A program made the translations under genes and the position numbers. Source: G965276765 sp965276765 (GTDB taxonomy: Bacteria; Actinomycetota; Acidimicrobiia; Acidimicrobiales; Palsa-688). Taken from it: a stretch of DNA of 64,000 nucleotides. The notes under the pieces were generated by a model. That model worked only from the letters and a program-made list of their open reading frames with translations. It was not told the origin of the DNA and searched no databases. Location: positions 2,728,001-2,792,000 of the forward strand of contig OZ255627.1 of assembly GCA_965276765.1 (NCBI GenBank). Direction: 5' to 3'. How positions within the stretch are numbered: position 1 is the first letter of the stretch; each line of letters opens with the position of its first letter. Positions 57,330 to 64,000 of this stretch are shown one piece after another.

Positions 57330-58985
57330 ATGAATGCGCAGCAAGGAATTCCCGGACCACAGGACGTCTACAGCGACGCCACGGTGGCTGGATTTCGCGC
57401 TTCGGGGTACTGGCACGACGAGGTGCTTGCGGACTGCGTCGAGCGGTGGGCGCAGCACGCCCCGGATCGCGTGGTGCTCACCGACGGCTACTCCGCGCTG
57501 ACCACAGCGGAGCTGCTCGGGTCGGCCTACCGCTTGGCGGCGGCGTTCGCTCGTCTCGGTGTCGGCGCCGAGGACCGCGTGCTCGTCCAGCTGCCCAACT
57601 GGAACGAGTTCGTCGTCGTCTATCTGGCCGTGGCCCGCCTCGGTGCCGTCCTCGTCCCGCAGATGCCCATCTACCGCCACGACGAGGTGGCGTACGCGGC
57701 GCAGCACGCCGGGGCCAAGGTGCTCGTGGTGCCGGGAGAGTTTCGACGCTTCGACCACTCGGCCATGGCGCTCGACATCCGCGAGTCGACACCCGCGGTC
57801 GACCTGGTCGTGACGGTGCGCGCCGAGGCCCGGGAGGGAACGGTTCGCTTCGAAGATCTCGTCGCCGGCGACGAGGTACCGACGGCCGAGACGCTCGGGC
57901 CGCGTCCATCCGCCGACGCGCCCCATTGCGTCATCTACACCTCAGGGACGGAATCGCGACCCAAGGGGTGCCTGCACACGCTCAACACCGTCGGCTTTAC
58001 CGTCCACGAGCTGGGTAGCGGCGTGATGGCCATGGCACCGGGCGAGGTGATGTTCATGCCGTCTCCCATCACCCACGCCACGGGGCTGGCCATGGGCGTC
58101 ACCGCCCCGTTGATCCTCGGTGCCGCCGTCCATCTGATGGACGTCTGGGAGCCCGCCGCCGCCCTGGATCGGATCGCCGAGCATCGCGCCACGATGAGCA
58201 TGACCGCCACCCCGTTCGTGCAGATGATCCTCGAGACCCTTGGGGAGAAGCCCGAGCTGGCATCGAAGCTCTCGACTCTGAGGAAGTGGATGTGTGCGGG
58301 TGCGCCGATCCCCGAGGTGCTGCTGCAGCGCTGGTCCGAGCTGGTCCCTGACTGTGCGCTGCTTCCCGTCTACGGGCGATCGGAGGGACTGCTCGTCACG
58401 GCCTGCGCCGCGAGCGACCCCGTCGAGAAGGTGCTCTCATCGGACGGCCGGGCCTTTCCCGGGGTGGCGCTTGAGATCCGCGACACGTCGGGCGCGCCGG
58501 TGGCGACGGGGGAGGAGGGTGAGATCTGCCACGGTGGCCCCGGTCTCATGCTCGCCTATTGGGCCGATCCCGAACGCACCGCCGCTTCCATCGACGCCGC
58601 CGGCATCTCGAGCTCCGGCGACCTCGGCCGCTTGGACGCCGACGGATATCTCCGAGTGACCGGAAGGATCAAGGATCTGATCATCCGCGGCGGGACCAAC
58701 ATCTCCGCGGCCGAGGTGGAGAATCATCTGCTGACGTATCCGGCCGTCGCCGCAGTGGCGGTCGTCGCGGCGCCGGACGCCCGGCTGGGGGAGAAGGCGT
58801 GCGCCTTCGTCGTGGCGCGGGGGACGGCCCCGACGCTCGGTGAGCTCACCGACTACCTGCGCCACGAACGTCTCATCGCGGCGCAGAAGCTCCCGGAGAT
58901 GCTGGTCATCATCGACGAGCTGCCGACGACCACGACCGGCAAGGTGCAGAAGTTCCTCCTACGCGAGCGGGCCAAGGCCCTCTGA
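57330..58985 (+). CDS. Acyl-CoA ligase, AliA-like (AMP-forming)
   Basis: 551 aa from ATG 57330. It starts YSDATVAGFRASGYWHDEVL and has VLVQLPNWNEFVVVYLAVAR then LGAVLVPQMPIYRHDEVAYA, a pattern I associate with cyclohexanecarboxylate-CoA ligase AliA and relatives. P-loop VIYTSGTESRPKGCLHTLNT (SGTES instead of SGTTG), then LPVYGRSEGLLVTA, ISSSGDLGRLDADGYLRVTG, RIKDLIIRGGTNISAAEVEN, and catalytic Lys in LPTTTTGKVQKFLLRERA. It activates the pathway acid. It lies 75 bp after MarR in the same direction as the BadI/BadH-like genes. Confidence 0.88.
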   Translation: MNAQQGIPGPQDVYSDATVAGFRASGYWHDEVLADCVERWAQHAPDRVVLTDGYSALTTAELLGSAYRLAAAFARLGVGAEDRVLVQLPNWNEFVVVYLAVARLGAVLVPQMPIYRHDEVAYAAQHAGAKVLVVPGEFRRFDHSAMALDIRESTPAVDLVVTVRAEAREGTVRFEDLVAGDEVPTAETLGPRPSADAPHCVIYTSGTESRPKGCLHTLNTVGFTVHELGSGVMAMAPGEVMFMPSPITHATGLAMGVTAPLILGAAVHLMDVWEPAAALDRIAEHRATMSMTATPFVQMILETLGEKPELASKLSTLRKWMCAGAPIPEVLLQRWSELVPDCALLPVYGRSEGLLVTACAASDPVEKVLSSDGRAFPGVALEIRDTSGAPVATGEEGEICHGGPGLMLAYWADPERTAASIDAAGISSSGDLGRLDADGYLRVTGRIKDLIIRGGTNISAAEVENHLLTYPAVAAVAVVAAPDARLGEKACAFVVARGTAPTLGELTDYLRHERLIAAQKLPEMLVIIDELPTTTTGKVQKFLLRERAKAL

Positions 58986-59024
58986 CTACCGGCCGTCTCG
59001 GAGTGCCCGGCTGGGTGTCGGTCG

Positions 59025-60596
59025 TCAATCCGCCGGCCAGGTGGCGGCGATCGTCAGCTTGTCGGTCTTGCCCGCATCGGTCATGGGAATCGGTTCGGAG
59101 CTCAACCACCACTGCGAAGGCATCTCGAAGCGAGCGAGCATGGGGCCGATGTGCGTGGCCAGCTCGTCGGAGGTCACGGTCGCATCGCCGGCGAGCTGGA
59201 CGACGGCCGCGACCCGCTCGCCCAGGTCCGCGTCGGGTCGACCGATCACGGCCGCGTTGCGCACGGCCGGGTGGGAGAGCAGGGCACCCTCGACGTGGGC
59301 CGGTGCGATGTTCTCCCCGCCCCTGATGATGAGGTCCTTGACACGACCGGTCACGTACAGCAGGCCGTCGTCGAGGCGGCCGAGGTCGCCGGTGTGGACG
59401 AAGTTGTCGTCGTCGAGGAGATCGGCCCCCTTCTCACCCCAGTAGCCGAGCAGCTGGCCGGGGGTGCGCACGACGATCTCCCCGCTGCCGGTGTCGTCGG
59501 GGGAGTCGATGCGCAGCTCGACGACGGGAAGCGGGCGCCCCGAGGTCTGGGGATGCTCCGCCATCACCGCACCCGATGCCGTCGCTACGGTCCCGCCGGT
59601 CTCCGTCATGCCATAGATCGTGGAAAGACCTCGCCTGGCGTTGGGGAGCCGCTCGCGGAGGCGTTCGAGCAGTTGGGGCTGCACGGGTGCGCCGCCCATG
59701 GAAACCGACCGAACCGACGACAGATCGGTCGAATCGACGGCGGGATGCTCCAAGGCCCGCGTCGTCATGGTGGGCACTGCGCCCCACACGGTGACGCGCT
59801 CGCGCTCGATCAGCTTCAGGACCTCGGCGGGATCGAAGCGGTCGCGGAGGAAGACGACCGTGCTGCCGCCGAGCAGCGCGAGCAGTAGCGACTGGAAGCC
59901 CCCGATATGAAAAAGGGGCCCGCTCTGCAAGACGACGGCCGGCGGCCTGGCCGGGTCGACCTGGTGGGGGAGCCGGCCGGAGACAGCGAGCAGGTTGTGC
60001 AGGTTGGAGAGGACGGAGCGGTGGGCGAGTACCACCGGCTTGGGTGATCCCGTCGTGCCGGCGGTGAAGATGACCACGGCGGGATCGTCCTCTTCGCCGG
60101 GTACCGGCTCCGGGACCGCGACCCGGTCCGCTCTTCCCGACGGGATATCGGCGATCGAGGCGATGTCGATGACCGTGCGTCCCTCCGGCACGAGCGTCAG
60201 GCGGCGCCCGTCGGCGACGACGAGGGCAGGATCTACCAGGCCCACGGCGCGCGTGACGTCGGCGGGACCCCACCAGCTGTTGCCGAGGCTGACCACGGCG
60301 CCGAGACGGAACCCGGCCCACATGGCGAGAACCCACTCGATGGAGTTGGGGGCGAGGAGCAGGACCCGATCCCCAGGCGCGACGCCCAGGTCGCGGAATC
60401 GGGCCGCCACGTCGTCCACCCGCTCGAAGACGTCACCAAAGGTCAGCCGGCGGTCACCTTGGACGAGGTGGATCCTCTCGGTCCAGCGCGTCGCATCGAA
60501 GAGGAGCTCGTGGACCTGCCGGCGTCGGGGGGTGTACACGAGGAACGGGATCCCCGATGCCCGACGTTCGATCGTTTCTCCCCAGACCTCGCTCAT
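59025..60596 (-). CDS. Acyl-CoA synthetase/ligase (AMP-forming)
   Basis: 523 aa. ANL motifs: P-loop VVIFTAGTTGSPKPVVLAHR, where the usual Gly after PK is Pro; STIYGMTETGGTVATASGAV; FVHTGDLGRLDDGLLYVTGR then VKDLIIRGGENIAPAHVEGA; and the C-terminal Lys in PMTDAGKTDKLTIAATW. It should make an acyl-CoA ester. It is convergent with the AliA-like ligase and divergent from the double-hotdog dehydratase gene across an 86-bp gap with two palindromes, so it belongs to a second transcription unit of the cluster. Confidence 0.9.
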   Translation of the reverse strand: MSEVWGETIERRASGIPFLVYTPRRRQVHELLFDATRWTERIHLVQGDRRLTFGDVFERVDDVAARFRDLGVAPGDRVLLLAPNSIEWVLAMWAGFRLGAVVSLGNSWWGPADVTRAVGLVDPALVVADGRRLTLVPEGRTVIDIASIADIPSGRADRVAVPEPVPGEEDDPAVVIFTAGTTGSPKPVVLAHRSVLSNLHNLLAVSGRLPHQVDPARPPAVVLQSGPLFHIGGFQSLLLALLGGSTVVFLRDRFDPAEVLKLIERERVTVWGAVPTMTTRALEHPAVDSTDLSSVRSVSMGGAPVQPQLLERLRERLPNARRGLSTIYGMTETGGTVATASGAVMAEHPQTSGRPLPVVELRIDSPDDTGSGEIVVRTPGQLLGYWGEKGADLLDDDNFVHTGDLGRLDDGLLYVTGRVKDLIIRGGENIAPAHVEGALLSHPAVRNAAVIGRPDADLGERVAAVVQLAGDATVTSDELATHIGPMLARFEMPSQWWLSSEPIPMTDAGKTDKLTIAATWPAD

Positions 60597-60627
60597 GGGC
60601 CTCAGTATGGCGCGTCCGGATCGCTCA

Positions 60628-60662
60628 TTAGTCTAGTGCCCAATACTCGACAATCCGAGTAT
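60628..60662. promoter_or_regulatory. Two operator-like elements in divergent promoter
   Basis: TTAGTCTAGTGCCCAA (60628-60643) resembles the motif before the crotonase gene. Immediately after it, ATACTCG-ACAATC-CGAGTAT (60643-60662) is a perfect dyad with 7-bp arms. The gap separates a ligase (minus) from the dehydratase (plus), so both could be co-regulated. Confidence 0.6.
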
Positions 60663-60682
60663 CCCGGAGCTAGAGTCGGAGT

Positions 60683-61897
60683 ATGCCGTCCGAGGAACGC
60701 GCCGCAGGAGAAGACCAGGCCGTCATGCCCCAGGCGGTCATCGACGACGCCATGATCGCCGGGATGCAAGCCAAGGTCGGCGCCTCCTTGCGCATCGACC
60801 ACTCGGTGAACAACGAGCTGGCGTCGCGGATCGCCGTCACCAAGTTCGCCGGCGGTATCGGGGACATCAATCCCCTCTGGACCGATCCCGATCACGCCAC
60901 GCAGTCTCCCTACGGGGCGCCGGTGGCGCCACCGTCGTTCGTCATCGGTTGCTTCTCTGGCATCCAGTTCGGCTGGCCCGGGCTCGGCTCGTTTCACTCG
61001 CAGTCCCACATCACGTTTCACCGTCCGGTGTACTGGGGGGACACGGTCGAATCGAGCTGCGTCTACGACGGGTTCGACGGCCCGTCGGCGAGCAGCTTCG
61101 CCGGCCGCAGCGTCACCGACAAGTTCACCAACCGCTACGTGAACCAGCGGGGTGAGACGATCGCGACGATCGAGTGGGACGTCATCAACTTCGAACGGGG
61201 CAACGCCGCTTCCCGCCGCAAGAGCGCGACGAGCAGGCCGGGTCCCATCCTACCCCATCCGTGGGCCGAAGAGGATCTGGCGAAGATCGAGGAGGGCATC
61301 CTGGCTGAGACGCCGAGGGGCGGGGCCCCGCGCTATTGGGACGACGTGTTGGAAGGTGACGTGCTCGACGTCGTGACCAAGGGACCCATCGGCATGACCG
61401 ACGAGATCGCCTTCGTCGCCGGGGGCGGCACGCCCATCCCCCGCCTGAAGGCCCACGCCGCCGCCCTCCATGACTATCAGGATCATCCCGCCTGGGCCTT
61501 CCGCGATCCGGTGACGAAGGCCAAGGAACCCATCTACTCCGTGCACTACAACCTCCAGGCGGCCCGGGCGATGAGCGTGGCGTTTCAATACGACGTCGGC
61601 TTCCAGCGCCAGTGCTGGCAGATCCACCACCTGACCCACTGGGCCGGCGACCACGCCTGGATCAAGGAGGTGCAGTCCCAGTACCGCAAATTCGTGTACC
61701 TCTCCGACGTGGTGGCGCTGCGCGGCGTCATCACCGGCAAGCGGGTCGACGACGACGGTGAGCACGTCGTTGACGTCAAGACCGAGGCCGTGAACCAGCG
61801 CGACGAGGTGGTCATGCCGGGGTGGGCCGTGGTGGCGCTCCCGGTGCGCGAGGCGGAAGGCTCGCCGGCGGCCATGCGGGCGCGCCCGGTGGCATGA
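60683..61897 (+). CDS. Double-hotdog (FAS1-like/MaoC) dehydratase
   Basis: 404 aa. First hotdog: ELASRIAVTKFAGGIGDINP then LWTDPDHATQSPYGAPVAPP, followed by HSQSHITFHRPVYWGDTVES and FTNRYVNQRGETIATIEWDV; this is the FAS1-like N-terminal dehydratase domain. The second half (WDDVLEGDVLDVVTKGPIGM, VAFQYDVGFQRQCWQIHHLT then HWAGDHAWIKEVQSQYR, VALRGVITGKRVDDDGEHVV) is the partner hotdog, with the HW..D segment typical of this family. It should hydrate or dehydrate acyl-CoA. Its stop overlaps the acyl-CoA dehydrogenase start (ATGA). Confidence 0.87.
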   Translation: MPSEERAAGEDQAVMPQAVIDDAMIAGMQAKVGASLRIDHSVNNELASRIAVTKFAGGIGDINPLWTDPDHATQSPYGAPVAPPSFVIGCFSGIQFGWPGLGSFHSQSHITFHRPVYWGDTVESSCVYDGFDGPSASSFAGRSVTDKFTNRYVNQRGETIATIEWDVINFERGNAASRRKSATSRPGPILPHPWAEEDLAKIEEGILAETPRGGAPRYWDDVLEGDVLDVVTKGPIGMTDEIAFVAGGGTPIPRLKAHAAALHDYQDHPAWAFRDPVTKAKEPIYSVHYNLQAARAMSVAFQYDVGFQRQCWQIHHLTHWAGDHAWIKEVQSQYRKFVYLSDVVALRGVITGKRVDDDGEHVVDVKTEAVNQRDEVVMPGWAVVALPVREAEGSPAAMRARPVA

Positions 61898-63111
61898 CCA
61901 CCACCCCCCCGCTCGGAGAATGGATCGACCGGGCGGACGCCTGGCTGGCGGCGCACTACGACAAGGCCGTGGCCACCGGCCCGAAGCGCTTCGAGTGGGG
62001 CGTGGGAAGCGACGAGGTCCGAGTCTTTCAAGAGCCCGACCCGAACGAGGAGGCCCACGCCCTACCGGCCATTCGGTCGTGGCGCCAAGCCCTCTGGGAC
62101 AACGGGTACGGATGGATCTCGGGACCGACCGAGCTGGGCGGCGCCGGGCTCCCGCTTCGGTACCAGCGGGCGTTCGAGGGGCTGACCCGCAAGTACCGCG
62201 TTCCCGGCGACTCCGCCCTGACCATCAGCCTCGGCATGGTCGCGCCGACGATCGGCCGGCACGGGACGCAAGAGCAGAAGGAGTACTGGCTGCCGCGGCT
62301 GTACTCCGGCGCCCAGATCGCCTGCCAGCTCTTCAGCGAGCCGGGAGCCGGATCGGACCTGGCGTCGGTCGGCACCCGGGCACAACGCGACGGCGAAACG
62401 TGGCGGATCACGGGCCAGAAGGTGTGGACCTCCGGCGCCCACCTGGCCGACGTCGGTGAGATCATCTGCCGCACCGCTCCCGAGCCGCGACACAAGAACC
62501 TCACAGCCTTCATCGTCGACATGCACGCCCCCGGCGTCGAAGTCAGGCCGCTGCGGCAGATGACGGGTGGCGCATCGTTCAACGAGGTGTTCTTCGACGA
62601 CGTGCCCGTCGCCGAGGCCTGCCGTCTCGGCGACGAGGGCAGTGGCTGGAGCGTGGCCCTGACCACCCTCGGCTACGAGCGCACGGCCATGGGCAACAGC
62701 TCCTTCGGCGGCGCGGGGATCCTCTCGACCGACCGGCTCGTGGCCCTGCTCCACGCCACCGGGAGAGATGACGACCCCGCCGTGCGCCAGGAGTTCGGCG
62801 AGCTCATCTCCCACCTGCGCGCTTCGAGATACCTGCAGGAGGTGACGGCGGCCAAGGTGAGGGCCGGTCAGGCGCCCGGCCCCGAGACGGCGCTCAACAA
62901 GATCGCTCTTTCGACCAACGTGAAGCGGGTCGGTGACTTCGTGGGCGACGTCATCGGCCCCGCCCTCGTCGCCGACACCGGCGACTGGGGAACCTACGCC
63001 TGGACGTCGTTGGTCCTCGGCGCCCCGGGCTATCGGCTCGGCGGGGGCACCGACGAGGTCCTCAAGAACACCATTGCGCAGCGGGTTCTCGGCCTGCCCC
63101 GACCAAGCTGA
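61894..63111 (+). CDS. Acyl-CoA dehydrogenase (FadE-like), first of an adjacent pair
   Basis: 405 aa from ATG 61894. GYGWISGPTELGGAGLPLRY, CQLFSEPGAGSDLASVGTRA, WRITGQKVWTSGAHLADVGE, FNEVFFDDVPVAEACRLGDE and, at the end, PGYRLGGGTDEVLKNTIAQR, where the Glu of GGTDEV is the likely base or FAD contact. It lacks the RRQFG stretch of the classical enzymes; in its place is LNKIALSTNVKRVGDF. This pattern is seen in FadE subunits that form alpha2-beta2 heterotetramers on steroid-type substrates. The next gene is a second, different acyl-CoA dehydrogenase, supporting a heteromer. Confidence 0.9.
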   Translation: MTTTPPLGEWIDRADAWLAAHYDKAVATGPKRFEWGVGSDEVRVFQEPDPNEEAHALPAIRSWRQALWDNGYGWISGPTELGGAGLPLRYQRAFEGLTRKYRVPGDSALTISLGMVAPTIGRHGTQEQKEYWLPRLYSGAQIACQLFSEPGAGSDLASVGTRAQRDGETWRITGQKVWTSGAHLADVGEIICRTAPEPRHKNLTAFIVDMHAPGVEVRPLRQMTGGASFNEVFFDDVPVAEACRLGDEGSGWSVALTTLGYERTAMGNSSFGGAGILSTDRLVALLHATGRDDDPAVRQEFGELISHLRASRYLQEVTAAKVRAGQAPGPETALNKIALSTNVKRVGDFVGDVIGPALVADTGDWGTYAWTSLVLGAPGYRLGGGTDEVLKNTIAQRVLGLPRPS

Positions 63112-63120
63112 TGGTCTGAC

Positions 63121-64000
63121 GTGGTGAGCGCCGACGACCTCGTCGTCACCTCCGACCAGTCAGACTTGAACACGACGCTCAGGGCCGCGCTGGCCGATAT
63201 CTCCTCGTCCGTTGCGCTCCGCAGGGACCTGGCCACCGATACCGGCTACGACGGGGAGTCATGGAGGCGGCTGACCGGCGAGGTCGGCCTTTCGGGGCTG
63301 ACGATTCCCGAGGAGTTCGGCGGTGTCGGGCTCGGACCGATGGAGGCCGCCGGCGCCCACACCGAGCTCGGCCGGGCCCTCTACCCGGGCCCGTACCTCT
63401 CCACGCACCTGCTGAGCACAGCGCTGCTCGCCTCCGGTGACCGTGACGCTCAGGCCGACTGGCTGCCCGGCCTCGCCGCCGGTGAGCTCGTCGGCGCCGT
63501 GGCCGTAGCCGACAAGGCCGGGTCATGGTCGGCCGCCGACGGCGTCGTCGCGAACAGGGCCGACGGCGATGGCTGGCGCCTCAGCGGCACGCGCTGGTAC
63601 GTCATCGCCGGCCACGTCGCCGATGTGCTGCTCGTGTCGGCAAGCACGGGGAAAGACCCCGCTCTTTTCCTTGTACCGACGGGGGCGGAGGAAGTGAGCG
63701 CCGCCGGTGTCGCCGGCCTCGACCTGACGCGCCGGGTCGCAACGGTCAGCCTCGAGAACGCACCCGCCGCCCTACTCGCAGCCGCCGACGTGGCACCGGC
63801 CGTGCTCGATGCTGTCCGCTCCACGCTCTTGGTCGCGACCGCAGCCGAAGCGGCGGGCGGCATCGACTGGTGCCTCGACACCAGCGTCGCTTACGCCAAG
63901 ACACGCGAGCAGTTCGGCCGGCCGATCGGTTCGTTCCAGGCGGTGGCCCACGCCTGCGTCGACATCCTCGCCGAGCGCGAGCTGGCCTTCGCGGCCGTGC
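63121..64000 (+). CDS. Acyl-CoA dehydrogenase, second of the pair, 3' end outside window
   Basis: Opens at GTG 63121 (or 63124) and stays open to the edge, about 293 codons. VGLSGLTIPEEFGGVGLGPM then AGAHTELGRALYPGPYLSTH is the N-terminal helical domain; WRLSGTRWYVIAGHVADVLL is the middle beta domain; and VAYAKTREQFGRPIGSFQAV then AHACVDILAERELA is the C-terminal helix bundle with the KxREQFGxPIG motif. It has the KTREQFG motif that the preceding protein lacks, as expected for complementary subunits of a heteromeric FadE enzyme. Catalytic Glu not reached. Confidence 0.88.
   Translation, partial: MVSADDLVVTSDQSDLNTTLRAALADISSSVALRRDLATDTGYDGESWRRLTGEVGLSGLTIPEEFGGVGLGPMEAAGAHTELGRALYPGPYLSTHLLSTALLASGDRDAQADWLPGLAAGELVGAVAVADKAGSWSAADGVVANRADGDGWRLSGTRWYVIAGHVADVLLVSASTGKDPALFLVPTGAEEVSAAGVAGLDLTRRVATVSLENAPAALLAAADVAPAVLDAVRSTLLVATAAEAAGGIDWCLDTSVAYAKTREQFGRPIGSFQAVAHACVDILAERELAFAAV

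Noticed and set aside
1..64000. CRISPR array
   Set aside because: No regularly spaced repeat with unique spacers was seen; the only periodic units are the TCCAATT and TAGGGAT heptamers.

Overview
The window is high-GC DNA with short intergenic gaps and many 4-nt ATGA/GTGA stop/start overlaps. It carries a mycothiol-dependent maleylpyruvate isomerase-type protein, an F420-type (LLM) oxidoreductase and many acyl-CoA-handling genes. Together these point to an actinobacterium, plausibly of the Acidimicrobiia or a related lineage; the lineage is inferred from gene content only.

Region 1 (1-28.5 kb) is an accessory zone ending at an integrase beside tRNA-Arg(CCU). Live cargo includes a DHA2-type MFS exporter with a divergent LysR regulator, GNAT acetyltransferases, a TetR regulator, a NarL/HisKA_3 two-component system with paired palindromic sites, a MarR/VOC pair with two perfect operators, and a ComB-like phosphatase. 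Around these lie fossils: hsdM, vapC, an SDR, an S41 peptidase, a frameshifted phosphinothricin acetyltransferase-like GNAT and a resolvase tail. The insertion sequences are IS1380 (splitting an MFS gene, with target duplication), IS630 (decayed), IS1182 (fragment), IS256 (with 8-bp target duplication) and IS110 (with a candidate bridge-RNA region).

The most unusual object is nested inside the IS256 transposase gene. It is a 3.2-kb insertion made of a tyrosine recombinase, a small XRE-type HTH protein and a 537-aa recombinase-like protein with five zinc knuckles and no recognisable catalytic set. Removing exactly 3197 bp restores the transposase reading frame. I propose it is a compact site-specific-recombinase transposon.

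Region 2 (28.6-47.4 kb) looks like chromosome backbone: tRNA-Arg, valS and cysS head to head with 20 bp between start codons, an acyl-CoA thioesterase, an acyl-CoA dehydrogenase behind a perfect inverted repeat, a BNR-repeat protein coupled to a MoaD/ThiS-like ubiquitin-fold protein ending in Gly-Gly, a group II truncated haemoglobin, lipoproteins, and a MerR-ABC exporter operon. One ISL3 element and a TauE/SafE fragment interrupt it.

Region 3 (47.4-64 kb) is devoted to CoA-linked catabolism. A five-gene minus-strand operon (methyltransferase, MetE-like protein, acyl-CoA ligase, MaoC protein, thiolase-like protein) faces a plus-strand run (secreted cyclophilin, BadI/MenB-type crotonase, BadH-type SDR, LLM oxidoreductase, MarR, AliA-type ligase). 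A second ligase then diverges from a double-hotdog dehydratase and two consecutive acyl-CoA dehydrogenases, the last cut by the window end. The set is consistent with degradation of an alicyclic, aromatic or steroid-like acid; the substrate is inference.
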